From the NCBI GenBank assembly GCA_963674955.2, contig CAXXKR010000001.1:558001-622000 (forward strand): a stretch of 64,000 nucleotides of DNA. Reading direction: 5' to 3'. The translations under genes were made by a program, and so were the position numbers. The notes under the pieces were generated by a model, which worked only from the letters and a program-made list of their open reading frames with translations, was not told where the DNA came from and did not search any database. The DNA is from G963674955 sp963674955. GTDB lineage: Bacteria; Desulfobacterota; Desulfovibrionia; Desulfovibrionales; Desulfovibrionaceae. Below are positions 1 to 8,747 of this stretch, piece after piece. Positions within the stretch are counted from its first letter, which is position 1; each line of letters opens with the position of its first letter.

Positions 1-65
1 CTTGCTGATTCCATTTTCATGGTTTATCGGCTTGATATGTAAGATGTTTGTGTGGGCAGCCGGGC

Positions 66-84
66 GGGCGAAACGCTTTCGCCC
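66..84 (+). other. Perfect hairpin in the leader of the RRM gene
   Basis: Bases 66-73 and 77-84 form an 8-bp perfect inverted repeat (GGGCGAAA / TTTCGCCC) around a 3-nt loop. It lies about 50 nt before the start codon of the RNA-binding protein at 133. No T-tract follows, so it is probably not a terminator. It could be a 5' UTR structure involved in RNA stability or autoregulation; that role is inference. Confidence 0.4.
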
Positions 85-132
85 TGATGGCGGCTCCAAG
101 GGTTCAGCGGTTTTATTAGGAGTTTCGGAGAG

Positions 133-399
133 ATGAAGTCCATTTATGTTGGGAACTTGCCCTTCAGCGCATCTGAAGAGGATGTCCGGGAACTATTCGC
201 CGTTTACGGCGAAGTGCAGGAAGTCAAATTTATCATGGACCGGGAAACCGGCAGATTCCGCGGCTTCGGATTTGTCCGCATGGAAGACCAGGAGGCTCAG
301 GCCGCCATTGAGGCCCTTGACGGGAACGACTTCGGAGGTCGGACCCTGAGGGTTAACGAGGCCAGGGAACGCGCGCCCCGTCCTCCCCGGCAGTTTTAA
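133..399 (+). CDS. RRM-domain RNA-binding protein
   Basis: This 88-residue protein is essentially a single RNA recognition motif. The RNP2 element (IYVGNL) is at residues 4-9 and the RNP1 element (RGFGFVRM) at about 43-50. A short basic, Pro/Arg-rich tail follows. Single-RRM proteins of this size are common in cyanobacteria and delta-proteobacteria, where they bind RNA and are often linked to cold or stress responses. A purine-rich ribosome binding site (aggagtttcggag) ends just before the ATG. The gene stands alone, converging on the FapA-like gene. The RRM fold is clear; the RNA target is not known from the sequence. Confidence 0.93.
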   Translation: MKSIYVGNLPFSASEEDVRELFAVYGEVQEVKFIMDRETGRFRGFGFVRMEDQEAQAAIEALDGNDFGGRTLRVNEARERAPRPPRQF

Positions 400-427
400 C
401 CAGCTTCCGACGACGATTTGTCTTAAC

Positions 428-454
428 GGCCCTGGTTCGTCCCGAATCGGGGCC
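428..454. terminator. Long hairpin between convergent genes
   Basis: A 12-bp stem (including G-T pairs) with a 3-nt loop lies between the convergent RRM and FapA-like genes. It starts GGCCCTGG and ends CGGGGCC. Neither side has a T-tract, so it is not a textbook intrinsic terminator, but its position suits bidirectional termination or mRNA 3'-end protection. Confidence 0.4.
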
Positions 455-471
455 GGGGGTCCAGACTGCGC

Positions 472-2421
472 TTAAAGACTGCCTACCTTAATCTCCTTTT
501 CAGTGTTGTCCCACCAGAACTGGCAACGGTCCAGCGGCGTCTTGATGATCATGGTCTTGCCCGCCATCTTGACCATTGAGCCGGAGTGTATCCTGCGCCG
601 GACCTTGATCTTGATCTTGGACAGCTTCCTGTAGCATTCCTTTCCGGCTTCTATGATTTCCTGGCCGATCATCTCGTGTCGGGCCAGCATGGCGATGCGT
701 TTTTTGAGCATCTCGGCCACTTCCTTGCGCTTTTCCGGCGGAGTCTGCATGAGTATGGTCCGCGGCGGCTTGTTGCCCAGAATTTTGTCAATCTCCTTGA
801 TTTCGTCCTTGAGTTTGGCGCGTTCTTCCAAAAGCGCCTTGTTCTGGGCCTGCTGCACGGCGATGGCCACAACCGTCTTCACCCCCAGCTCCGAGCCGAC
901 CTCATTGACCTCAATGCCCTGGGAAGCCAGAACGATTCCGCCCTGGATGATGCCGTTGCCTCTGACGGCAATGAATTTGCCGTGGGTTTGTATCTTGCAG
1001 TTGGTCACGTTGTTGGAAATGGTCACGTTGCCCTTGCAAAGAATGTTGGCGTTGGTGGCGAATTGGGCGGTGATCTCGCCTCCGGCCTTGATCAGTCCGC
1101 CTTCGGGCATGAGGATGCCGCCGCCCACAGCCACATTTCCGCCGGCCGTGATCTTGGCGCTCTCCACAACGTCGTCCACTGTGACGTGCTTGGGTATGAG
1201 CACAGTGAACCCGGACTGCACACTGCCCCGGACCTTGAGGGAACCCTTTTTCGTCTTGACGTTGCCGGTGGCCAGGCTGATGTCGCCGGGTATGACCAGA
1301 CATTCTGTGACCGAGACGATGTTTTTGGCCACCACCACGAGCCCGTCCTCAAGGGCCTCGAACAGGGTGCCGTCCTCCATCTCGCGCACGTTTTCGCCCG
1401 GAACCAGAAAAAGGCTCTTGCCCTCGCTGGCCGGGATGGTCTTGTTGTACACGTCGATTCCGCCGACGCCCCTTGTGGGCGGGTGGACCTTGACGATGGG
1501 CGTTCCCGCCTTGGTCAGGGGATAGACGCCCCTGTCCTTGTAGTCGATGCTGCCGTCTTCCTTTTTCGCGCCCACGGCGTCGCGTTGCTGGACCATGTAT
1601 TCCAGCCAGCCGTCCTCGCCCTTGACCGGTTCGCGGCCCTTGACAAGGGTCACTCCGGCCTGGAGCAGATTCGACTCCCGGGCCAGGGCCAGAGCCCTTT
1701 TCACCCCGTGTTCAAGGATGTGCAGCTCTATGCCCATGTCCTCAAGGACCTTGGCAAGCCGCTCCGTGGTGATCTCCCTGCCCTTGTTGTCCCTGTGGTG
1801 GACGCTGCCCGTGACCCTGATTTCGTCCTTTGAAATGTGCAGAAGGGGCTCGACCTTGACCACGCCCTTGTTGATTTCGGCCAAGCCGAAAACCTCGGAG
1901 ATGAACGCGCTCTGGTAGTCGTCGTAAAGACAGGCTCCGGCGGCCTCGAACTTGAAGTCCTTGGGCTTGTGTTTTTTCTGCGGCTCCAGGGTCCTGCCAT
2001 CGATGGTCTCTCCGGCCTTGGCCGTTTGCGGCGGGATCAGGGTGGCCACGATGCTGCCTGGAAAAACGGGATAGGAAAGGTCGCCCCTGGGGTTCAGGGC
2101 GCCGTCCCTGGGTTCCCGGGCGGGTCGTCCGCGCACCAGGACGATGCCCCGGACGCTGTCTCCGGTGGCGGCGGCCATGAGCAGTTCGTCCACGGCCTTG
2201 GGGTCGGGGGGCAGGGAAATGTTGGCGCTCAAAAGGAGTTCGCTTACGAGCTCTTCGCTCAGGAAGCGACCCTGGCCCTTGGGCGGAGTGTAGCTCTTGA
2301 CGCCCAGCTCCATGCCGTCCTGGGACATGGAGAATTGCAGGCGGGCGTCCGCCGAGGCTTCCTGATTTCCGGCAGCGCCGGAGCTTCCGATTTCCGGGCT
2401 GTTGTCCTGTTCGTTTCCCAT
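472..2421 (-). CDS. FapA/DUF342 family polymer-forming protein
   Basis: This is a 649-residue protein of the FapA (flagellar assembly protein A, DUF342) family. The N-terminal half matches the DUF342 N-domain. The middle shows the Gly/Val-rich beta-helix-like repeats typical of the family (for example GNVAVGGGILMPEGG and ATNANILCKGNVTISNNV). The C-terminal part has a coiled-coil stretch (LLEERAKLKDEIKEIDK) before a final beta domain. The family is cytoplasmic and linked to flagellar or surface-structure assembly; the exact function is unsettled. I chose the ATG at 2421; a TTG at 2448 would add nine residues. A second, shorter FapA-like gene sits beside motA at about 60 kb. Confidence 0.85.
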   Translation of the reverse strand: MGNEQDNSPEIGSSGAAGNQEASADARLQFSMSQDGMELGVKSYTPPKGQGRFLSEELVSELLLSANISLPPDPKAVDELLMAAATGDSVRGIVLVRGRPAREPRDGALNPRGDLSYPVFPGSIVATLIPPQTAKAGETIDGRTLEPQKKHKPKDFKFEAAGACLYDDYQSAFISEVFGLAEINKGVVKVEPLLHISKDEIRVTGSVHHRDNKGREITTERLAKVLEDMGIELHILEHGVKRALALARESNLLQAGVTLVKGREPVKGEDGWLEYMVQQRDAVGAKKEDGSIDYKDRGVYPLTKAGTPIVKVHPPTRGVGGIDVYNKTIPASEGKSLFLVPGENVREMEDGTLFEALEDGLVVVAKNIVSVTECLVIPGDISLATGNVKTKKGSLKVRGSVQSGFTVLIPKHVTVDDVVESAKITAGGNVAVGGGILMPEGGLIKAGGEITAQFATNANILCKGNVTISNNVTNCKIQTHGKFIAVRGNGIIQGGIVLASQGIEVNEVGSELGVKTVVAIAVQQAQNKALLEERAKLKDEIKEIDKILGNKPPRTILMQTPPEKRKEVAEMLKKRIAMLARHEMIGQEIIEAGKECYRKLSKIKIKVRRRIHSGSMVKMAGKTMIIKTPLDRCQFWWDNTEKEIKVGSL

Positions 2422-2545
2422 GCGCCGTCCAGACTGTGACAATGGCAAGAAAAAGGCTACTACCTGCCCACAACATTAACCTTAGATAAGATCGACAACG
2501 ATCGCAAGCTGTTGACGGTTTGTCCTGCGTGAGAGTGAAGGTAAA

Positions 2546-3760
2546 TCAGCAAAGCCGCCAGTATAATTCCTCCATTTCGCCAAGCAGTTCGGCGAACAGG
2601 CCGCCGATGCCCGGCAGGGGGCCGAACAGGGAATTCCTCTGTTCCTTCAACGTTCCGGGCGAAACCACTTCAACGGTCATGGCCAGCCGTTCGGCCAGCA
2701 GGTAGCCCTTGACCCCTTTGCGGAACAGGTTGATTTTTTCGCGGAAATTTTCAGAGTGTTCCCGCCAATAGGCTGCGGCCTGTTCGTTTTCATCGCGGGC
2801 CAGGGCCTCCACGATCAGGCAGTAGAGGCTGTTTATCCCGGCCCCGGGGATGCCGCGCCGCCAGCCCAGCAGCCAGGGTGTGCGCCAGAAGAGCAACATG
2901 TGTTCCCGCCCCGTGTCGATTATTTCGTCCATTGCCTGCCGGGCCTCCATGAGCACGGGGTCGGCCCAGCGCACCGGCCTTTGGGCCACGTCCCAGGCCG
3001 GGATGGGCGGCAGGGTCGTCTCGCCGCGTCCCAGGATGTGGCCGAGAATATGGCCCAGCCAGAGGTTGGCCTGGGGCGAGGCGGGTGTTTCCAGGTGCGG
3101 ATAGCTGAGGATGTAGCGGCCCTTGCCCATTTCTCCTGTTATCACGCAGGGGTGGCCGGAAAGGAAGTCCGGCATGATGTGCACGCCGTAAAGATTTTCC
3201 CAGTCGTCGAGGATTTTCCCGGAGAGCTTTCCGAGGCTCAGGTCTGCCACCCAGAAATCCGGGCCGGGCCGGTCGTAGTCGGCAATGGAGTGAACATTGT
3301 TGTCGGCAGGCTCGAACATGCCGGGCCACCAGACCGGGACCAGGGCCTTGCCTTTCAGGGCTGCGGGCACAAGAGGGTGCTTCGGCAGGCTGACATGGAC
3401 GTGGCCGCTCAGGAGATGTTGCAGCCGGCTGGAAAATTTTTTGCGCTTCCAGGGGCATAGATTCAAACCGTCCGGACCGGTCAGCCCCAGGCCGGAACCG
3501 CCGCAAAAGCCGAGATATGTTCCGCCGGAGCGCACGTAATCCCTGACGGCCTTTCTGCCGTCTTCTCCAAGGGCCTCGGCCTTGGCCCGGGCGCGTCCGC
3601 CGGGGACGATCAGGGCCGCCGGAGGCTTGCCAGCGAGGCCTCCCTGAGCTATCTCTTTTGCCCTGATTATCCTGTGCGGGATGTCCCAGGCCTTGAGCGC
3701 CCTGAGGACAAGCAGCCCCCAGAAGTGGGATTCGTCCCAATAAACCGTGATACTTGACAT
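2546..3760 (-). CDS. BPL_N-domain (glutamine amidotransferase-like) protein
   Basis: The 404-residue protein begins with a class I glutamine-amidotransferase-like fold of the kind found at the N-terminus of some biotin-protein ligases. Visible elements are the strand ITVYWDES, the VPGGRA segment and the nucleophile-elbow-like YLGFCGGSGLGL with a Cys near residue 94. The C-terminal ~180 residues are not recognisable and probably helical. No biotin ligase catalytic domain is present. The gene runs divergently from valS. ATG at 3760 and GTG at 3766 are both usable starts, with an AGAGAG-type ribosome site upstream. The function is unknown; it may process a small molecule or surface precursor. 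Confidence 0.7.
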   Translation of the reverse strand: MSSITVYWDESHFWGLLVLRALKAWDIPHRIIRAKEIAQGGLAGKPPAALIVPGGRARAKAEALGEDGRKAVRDYVRSGGTYLGFCGGSGLGLTGPDGLNLCPWKRKKFSSRLQHLLSGHVHVSLPKHPLVPAALKGKALVPVWWPGMFEPADNNVHSIADYDRPGPDFWVADLSLGKLSGKILDDWENLYGVHIMPDFLSGHPCVITGEMGKGRYILSYPHLETPASPQANLWLGHILGHILGRGETTLPPIPAWDVAQRPVRWADPVLMEARQAMDEIIDTGREHMLLFWRTPWLLGWRRGIPGAGINSLYCLIVEALARDENEQAAAYWREHSENFREKINLFRKGVKGYLLAERLAMTVEVVSPGTLKEQRNSLFGPLPGIGGLFAELLGEMEELYWRLC

Positions 3761-3851
3761 GTTCACATCTCTCTATAGTCTGTTGCGCACGCTATCAAGG
3801 CCGGGAGTTCGTGGCAAGAGCGCTCCGGACGAGCCAAAGGAGTTTTCATAA

Positions 3852-6506
3852 ATGAGCGACAATGCGTTGCCCAAGGGATACGAGCCTTGGGACGTTGAAA
3901 AGAAATGGGCCTCCCACTGGGAGGAGAACAGGACTTTTACCCCGGACCCGGCAAACGGCGGCGACTCCTATTCCATAGTAATACCCCCGCCCAATGTCAC
4001 GGGCGTCCTGCACATGGGCCACGCCCTGAACATCACCCTTCAGGACATCATGTGCCGCTTCATGCGCCAGCAGGGCAGGAATGTCTTGTGGATTCCGGGA
4101 ACCGACCATGCGGGCATCGCCACCCAGAACGTGGTGGAGCGCCAGCTCAAGGAAGAGGGCAAGACCCGCGACGACCTGGGGCGCGAGAAATTCATCGAGC
4201 GAGTCTGGGAGTGGCGCGGTGAAAAGGGCGATTTCATCCTCAACCAGATCAGGCGGCTGGGCGCGTCCGTGGACTGGACCCGCGAGGCGTTCACCTTCGA
4301 CGACCAACGGGCCGAGGCCGTGCGCGAAGTGTTCGTCAGCCTGTTCGAGAAGGGGCTGGTCTACAAGGGCGACTACATCATCAACTGGTGCACCCGCTGC
4401 CACACGGCCCTGGCCGACGACGAGGTGGAACACTCCACCAAAAACGACAAGCTCTACAACATCCGCTACCCCCTGGCCGACGGCTCCGGACATCTTGTGG
4501 TGGCCACTGTCCGGCCCGAGACCATGCTCGGCGACGTGGCCGTTGCCGTGCATCCCGAAGACCCGCGTTTTGCAAAACATGTCGGCGGCAAGGTCGTGCT
4601 GCCCCTGGTGGAGCGCGAGATGCCCATCATCGGCGACAGCTACGTTGACATGGAGTTCGGCACGGGCTGCCTGAAGATCACCCCGGCCCACGACATGAAC
4701 GACTGGGAGATCGGGCGCAAGCACGATCTCGGCCTGATCCAGGTCATTGATTCCGAGGGGCTGATGAACGAGAACGCCCCGGAAAGATACCGGGGCATGG
4801 GCATAGACCAGTGCCGCAAGGCCATAGTGGCCGAACTTAATGAAAAGGGACTTCTGGAAAGCGTGGAGGAGTACGAGCACAACGTGGGCGAATGCTATCG
4901 CTGCAAGACGACCATCGAGCCGCATGTCTCCACCCAGTGGTTCGTGTCCATGAAGCCCCTGGCCGAGAAGGCCCGCGCCGCCGTGCCGGATCAGACGAAA
5001 ATTTATCCCGAGAACTGGACCAAGGTCTATTACGATTGGCTGGACAACATCCGCGACTGGTGCATTTCCCGCCAGATATGGTGGGGCCACCGCATCCCGG
5101 CCTGGACCTGCGAGGAGTGCGGCGAGCTAATGGTCAGCCGCACCGATCCGACCGAATGTGCCAAATGCAAAAGTTCGGCCCTGGTTCAGGACGAGGACGT
5201 GCTGGACACCTGGTTTTCCTCGGCGCTCTGGCCCTTTTCCACCCTCGGCTGGCCGGAAAAGACCCCGGAGCTTGAACGCTATTATCCCACTTCCGTGCTC
5301 ATCACCGGATTCGACATCCTGTTTTTCTGGGTGGCGCGCATGATGATGATGGGCCTGGAGTTCATGGACAAGGCGCCATTCAATGACGTTTATCTGCACG
5401 CCCTGGTGCGCGACGAGGACGGCAAGAAGATGTCCAAGTCCACGGGCAACGTCATCGATCCCCTGGAGATGATCGAGAAATACGGCACCGATTCCCTGCG
5501 CTTCACGCTGACCGCTTTCGCGGCCATGGGCCGGGACATAAAGCTTTCGGAAAAGCGCATCGAGGGCTACCGCCATTTCGTGAACAAGATATGGAACGCG
5601 GCCCGCTTCACCCTCATGAACCTGCCGGAGAAAATGCCGGACGTGGCTGTCGGGGATGCCGACGGCCTGGCCAACAAGTGGATTCTGCACCGGCTGGAAG
5701 AGGTCAAGGCGGAGATGAAGCAGGCCGTGGAGGGCTACCGTTTCAACGAGTACGCCCAGACCATGTACCGCTTCATCTGGAGCGAATTCTGCGACTGGTA
5801 TCTGGAAATGGTCAAGCCCGACCTCTACGGCGAGGACGAATCGCGCAAGGCCGCAGCCCAGAAGGTGCTCTGGACCGTCCTGTCCGAGACCCTGATCCTG
5901 CTGCATCCGGTCATGCCCTTTGTGACCCAGGAAATCTGGAGCGCACTGCCCGACACGCCGGGCGAAGACATCGCCCTGATGCCTTATCCGGAAGCCCGCA
6001 CGGGACTGCTGGACGAGAACGCGGCCAAAAACATGGACTTGTTCCAGGGCGTGGTCTCCGGCACCCGCAATATCCGAACCGAGCTGGGCATTGAACCGGC
6101 CAGGAAACTCAATTTGCTGGTGCGCACGGTTTCCGACGAGCACAAGGCCGTGCTGGAAGAGACCACGGAGCTTGTCAAATTCCTGGCGCGCATCGAAACC
6201 GTAAAGATCGGCCCGGATGTGGAAGGCCCCAAGGCTTCGGGCACCGGAGTTGTCCTGGGCAACGAGATTTACGTGCCCCTTGAGGGCGTGGTGGATTTCG
6301 CTGCCGAACTGGCCCGGCTGGACAAGGAACTGGCCAAGCTGGAAAAGGACCGCGAGATCGTGTCCAAAAAGCTGGGCAACCCGGGCTTCGTGAACAATGC
6401 CCCCCCCGAAGTTGTTCAGAAGGAAAAGGACAAGTTGTCCGCCATCGAGGAAAAGAACGAGAAACTGGCCGCCCTCAAGAAGCGGTTCGAAAGCGTGATG
6501 GAGTAG
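3852..6506 (+). CDS. valS: Valine--tRNA ligase
   Basis: This 884-residue class Ia aminoacyl-tRNA synthetase charges tRNA-Val with valine. The HIGH signature appears as HMGH at residues 54-57 and the KMSKS loop at about 526-530. The editing (CP1) domain lies between them, with Cys pairs near the catalytic centre (CTRC, CEEC, CAKC) that may bind zinc. The C-terminal ~70 residues form the charged coiled coil typical of ValS. The length is close to the shorter bacterial ValS enzymes. A strong AAGGAG ribosome site lies upstream. The stop is only 4 nt before cobA-hemD, so the two are likely co-transcribed. Confidence 0.98.
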   Translation: MSDNALPKGYEPWDVEKKWASHWEENRTFTPDPANGGDSYSIVIPPPNVTGVLHMGHALNITLQDIMCRFMRQQGRNVLWIPGTDHAGIATQNVVERQLKEEGKTRDDLGREKFIERVWEWRGEKGDFILNQIRRLGASVDWTREAFTFDDQRAEAVREVFVSLFEKGLVYKGDYIINWCTRCHTALADDEVEHSTKNDKLYNIRYPLADGSGHLVVATVRPETMLGDVAVAVHPEDPRFAKHVGGKVVLPLVEREMPIIGDSYVDMEFGTGCLKITPAHDMNDWEIGRKHDLGLIQVIDSEGLMNENAPERYRGMGIDQCRKAIVAELNEKGLLESVEEYEHNVGECYRCKTTIEPHVSTQWFVSMKPLAEKARAAVPDQTKIYPENWTKVYYDWLDNIRDWCISRQIWWGHRIPAWTCEECGELMVSRTDPTECAKCKSSALVQDEDVLDTWFSSALWPFSTLGWPEKTPELERYYPTSVLITGFDILFFWVARMMMMGLEFMDKAPFNDVYLHALVRDEDGKKMSKSTGNVIDPLEMIEKYGTDSLRFTLTAFAAMGRDIKLSEKRIEGYRHFVNKIWNAARFTLMNLPEKMPDVAVGDADGLANKWILHRLEEVKAEMKQAVEGYRFNEYAQTMYRFIWSEFCDWYLEMVKPDLYGEDESRKAAAQKVLWTVLSETLILLHPVMPFVTQEIWSALPDTPGEDIALMPYPEARTGLLDENAAKNMDLFQGVVSGTRNIRTELGIEPARKLNLLVRTVSDEHKAVLEETTELVKFLARIETVKIGPDVEGPKASGTGVVLGNEIYVPLEGVVDFAAELARLDKELAKLEKDREIVSKKLGNPGFVNNAPPEVVQKEKDKLSAIEEKNEKLAALKKRFESVME

Positions 6507-6510
6507 CCAT

Positions 6511-8031
6511 ATGGCAAGCGTCTACCTGATCGGAGCCGGACCCGGCGATCCGGGGCTTCTCACCGTCAAGGCCAAGGAAATCCTGGAGCGGGCCGATGTC
6601 CTGATCTACGATTATCTGGCCAACAAGGATTTCCTGGATTATTGCCGCGAGGATTGCGAAATCCTGTACGTGGGCAAGAAGGGCGGCGACCATACCCTGC
6701 CCCAGGACGAGATCAACAGGCTCATCATCCGCAAGGCCGAAGAGGGCAAGACCATTGCCCGGCTCAAGGGCGGCGACCCGTATGTCTTCGGGCGCGGCGG
6801 CGAAGAGGCCGAGGAGCTTGTGGAAGCCGGAGTAAGTTTCGAGGTCGTTCCCGGCGTCACCGCCGGAGTCGCGGCCCCGGCCTACGCCGGAATCCCGGTG
6901 ACCCACCGCGACCACACCACATCGGTCTGCTTCATCACCGGCCACGAGGACCCGACCAAGGAGAAATCCGGCCACGACTGGGCGGTCTACGCCAAGAGCA
7001 CCTCCACCCTGGTCTTCTACATGGGGGTCAAGAATCTGCCCATGATCGCGGAAAACCTGATGAAAAACGGCAGGCCCAAGGACACTCCGGTGGCCCTGGT
7101 GCGCTGGGGAACACGCTGCAACCAGCAATCCTTCACCTCCACCCTGGAGAACGTGGCCGCGGAATGCGAAAGGCGCGGCTTCAAGGCCCCGTCCATCATT
7201 GTTGTCGGCGGCGTGTGTTCGTTGCACGACAAACTGGGCTGGTTCGAGAAGCGGCCGCTGATGGGCAGGGGCGTGGTCGTGACCAGGGCCAGGGAGCAGG
7301 CCAGCGGCCTGGTCCGGACGCTGGGCGACATGGGCGCCTGTGTTTACGAATTTCCGGCCATCACAGTGGAGCCGCTCAGCGATTACGAGGAAGTGGAAAA
7401 GGCCATAATCGGTTTGGCCGAATACGACTGGGTTGTCTTCACCTCGGTGAACGGGGTCAGGCATTTCTGGAAGCAGCTGGACCAGTTCAAGCTGGACAGC
7501 CGGATCATGGCCGGTCTCGAGATCGCGGCCATCGGCCCGGCAACCGCCGAGGCCCTGGAAAAGCGCGGCATCCGCCCGGACTTCGTGCCGGACAAGTACG
7601 TGGCCGAACATGTGGTTTCCGGCCTGCTGGAACGCGGGGCCGCAGGAAAGAAGATACTCATTCCCAGGGCGCTCAAGGCCCGCGAGGTCCTTCCCGAGGA
7701 ACTGGCAAAGGCCGGGGCCGAGGTGCGCATCCTGCCGGTCTACGAGACCATGCTCGCCAAGTCCGACCCCGTCGAGATTGTTGAGGCCATGGACAAGGGC
7801 AAGATAGAGTATGTGACCTTCACCAGTTCCAGCACGGTGGAGAATTTTTTCCAGCGCATCGACCCGGAGGAAATGCGCAGGCATCCGGACGTGAAGTTCG
7901 CCTGCATCGGCCCGGTCACGGCCAAGACCCTGGAAGGGTTCGGTTTCAAGGCCCATATCCAGCCGGAAGACTACACGGTCCCGGCCCTGGCCCAGGCCCT
8001 GGCCGAAGACGGGAAAGGCGACAAAAACTAG
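6511..8031 (+). CDS. cobA-hemD: Fused uroporphyrinogen-III C-methyltransferase / uroporphyrinogen-III synthase
   Basis: The 506-residue protein joins two tetrapyrrole enzymes. Residues 1 to about 245 are a SAM-dependent uroporphyrinogen-III methyltransferase: GAGPGDPGLLT near the N-terminus, RLKGGDPYVFGRGGEE at about 83-98, then PGVTAGVAAPAYAGIP. From about residue 255 a HemD domain begins (VVVTRAREQASGL). The fusion couples formation of uroporphyrinogen III to its conversion to precorrin-2, the branch point to siroheme, Ahb-type haem and cobalamin. Such fusions are known in Desulfovibrio and clostridia. It follows valS by 4 nt. The cbi/cob, hemL and hemC genes elsewhere in the window supply the neighbouring steps. 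Confidence 0.96.
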   Translation: MASVYLIGAGPGDPGLLTVKAKEILERADVLIYDYLANKDFLDYCREDCEILYVGKKGGDHTLPQDEINRLIIRKAEEGKTIARLKGGDPYVFGRGGEEAEELVEAGVSFEVVPGVTAGVAAPAYAGIPVTHRDHTTSVCFITGHEDPTKEKSGHDWAVYAKSTSTLVFYMGVKNLPMIAENLMKNGRPKDTPVALVRWGTRCNQQSFTSTLENVAAECERRGFKAPSIIVVGGVCSLHDKLGWFEKRPLMGRGVVVTRAREQASGLVRTLGDMGACVYEFPAITVEPLSDYEEVEKAIIGLAEYDWVVFTSVNGVRHFWKQLDQFKLDSRIMAGLEIAAIGPATAEALEKRGIRPDFVPDKYVAEHVVSGLLERGAAGKKILIPRALKAREVLPEELAKAGAEVRILPVYETMLAKSDPVEIVEAMDKGKIEYVTFTSSSTVENFFQRIDPEEMRRHPDVKFACIGPVTAKTLEGFGFKAHIQPEDYTVPALAQALAEDGKGDKN

Positions 8032-8062
8032 AGTTCCGGCACCAAACAACCAGGGAGCGAAC

Positions 8063-8737
8063 ATGCCCTTGCCCATAGCCGTCTGTGTTTCCGGAAGCGG
8101 TTCCAACCTGCAATCCATCATTGATCGCATCGAGGACGGAACCCTGGACGCGGAAATCAGGGTTGTCCTTTCCAATCGGCAAGGGGCCTACGGCCTGGAG
8201 CGGGCCGCCAAGCACGGCATACCCGCGCGGGTGGTGGAGCACACGCAATTTCCCTCCCGCGAGGAATTCGACCTGGAGATGGTCAGGATATTCAAGGAGG
8301 CCGGAGCGGAAGCGGTGATTTTGGCCGGGTTCATGCGCATCCTCACCCCCGCCTTCCTGAACGCCTTTCCGGACAAAATCCTGAATATCCATCCCGCGCT
8401 ATTGCCCAGCTTTCCCGGCGTGCACGGACAGGGAGACGCCGCGGATTACGGGGTCAAGCTCTCGGGCTGCACCGTGCATTTCGTGGACGAGAAAATGGAC
8501 CACGGTCCCATCATCATCCAGGCCGCTGTCCCGGCCCGGCCCGGCGAGGGCGGCGACGAACTGGGCGCGCGCATCCTCAAGCTGGAGCACCGCATTTTCC
8601 CCCAGGCCATACACTGGCTGGCTGCAGGCAGGCTGAAGATCGAGGGCCGTCACGTGCGGCTCATGGGTTCGGAAGAGCCAAAGGCCGATATTGACGGGCA
8701 ATGGCTGGCCAATCCGCCCTTGGAACAAGGCTTCTAG
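8063..8737 (+). CDS. purN: Phosphoribosylglycinamide formyltransferase
   Basis: PurN transfers a formyl group from 10-formyltetrahydrofolate to GAR in purine synthesis. The 224-residue protein has the N-terminal substrate loop VCVSGSGSNLQSI. It also has the catalytic Asn-His region NIHPALLPSFPG and the later Asp in the DHGPIII segment, which is the standard N-H-D arrangement. The length matches the usual ~190-220 residues. It begins 31 nt after cobA-hemD and is followed closely by a transporter gene, so it may lie in one transcript with valS. A PurL-type enzyme for the next step is encoded at 26183. Confidence 0.95.
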   Translation: MPLPIAVCVSGSGSNLQSIIDRIEDGTLDAEIRVVLSNRQGAYGLERAAKHGIPARVVEHTQFPSREEFDLEMVRIFKEAGAEAVILAGFMRILTPAFLNAFPDKILNIHPALLPSFPGVHGQGDAADYGVKLSGCTVHFVDEKMDHGPIIIQAAVPARPGEGGDELGARILKLEHRIFPQAIHWLAAGRLKIEGRHVRLMGSEEPKADIDGQWLANPPLEQGF

Positions 8738-8747
8738 GGGAGGGGCA

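Noticed and set aside
428..454. tRNA-like GGTTCG element between the RRM and FapA genes
   Set aside because: The bases form a simple 12-bp hairpin; no acceptor, D or anticodon arm can be drawn around it.
586..1833. A long plus-strand open frame (over 400 codons) opposite the FapA-like gene
   Set aside because: It is antisense to a well-supported gene, is His/Leu-rich with no recognisable domain, and has no ribosome site. High GC content makes such shadow frames common here.
6475..8175. A 566-codon minus-strand open frame opposite cobA-hemD
   Set aside because: The plus-strand enzyme has intact catalytic motifs over the whole length; the antisense frame has none.
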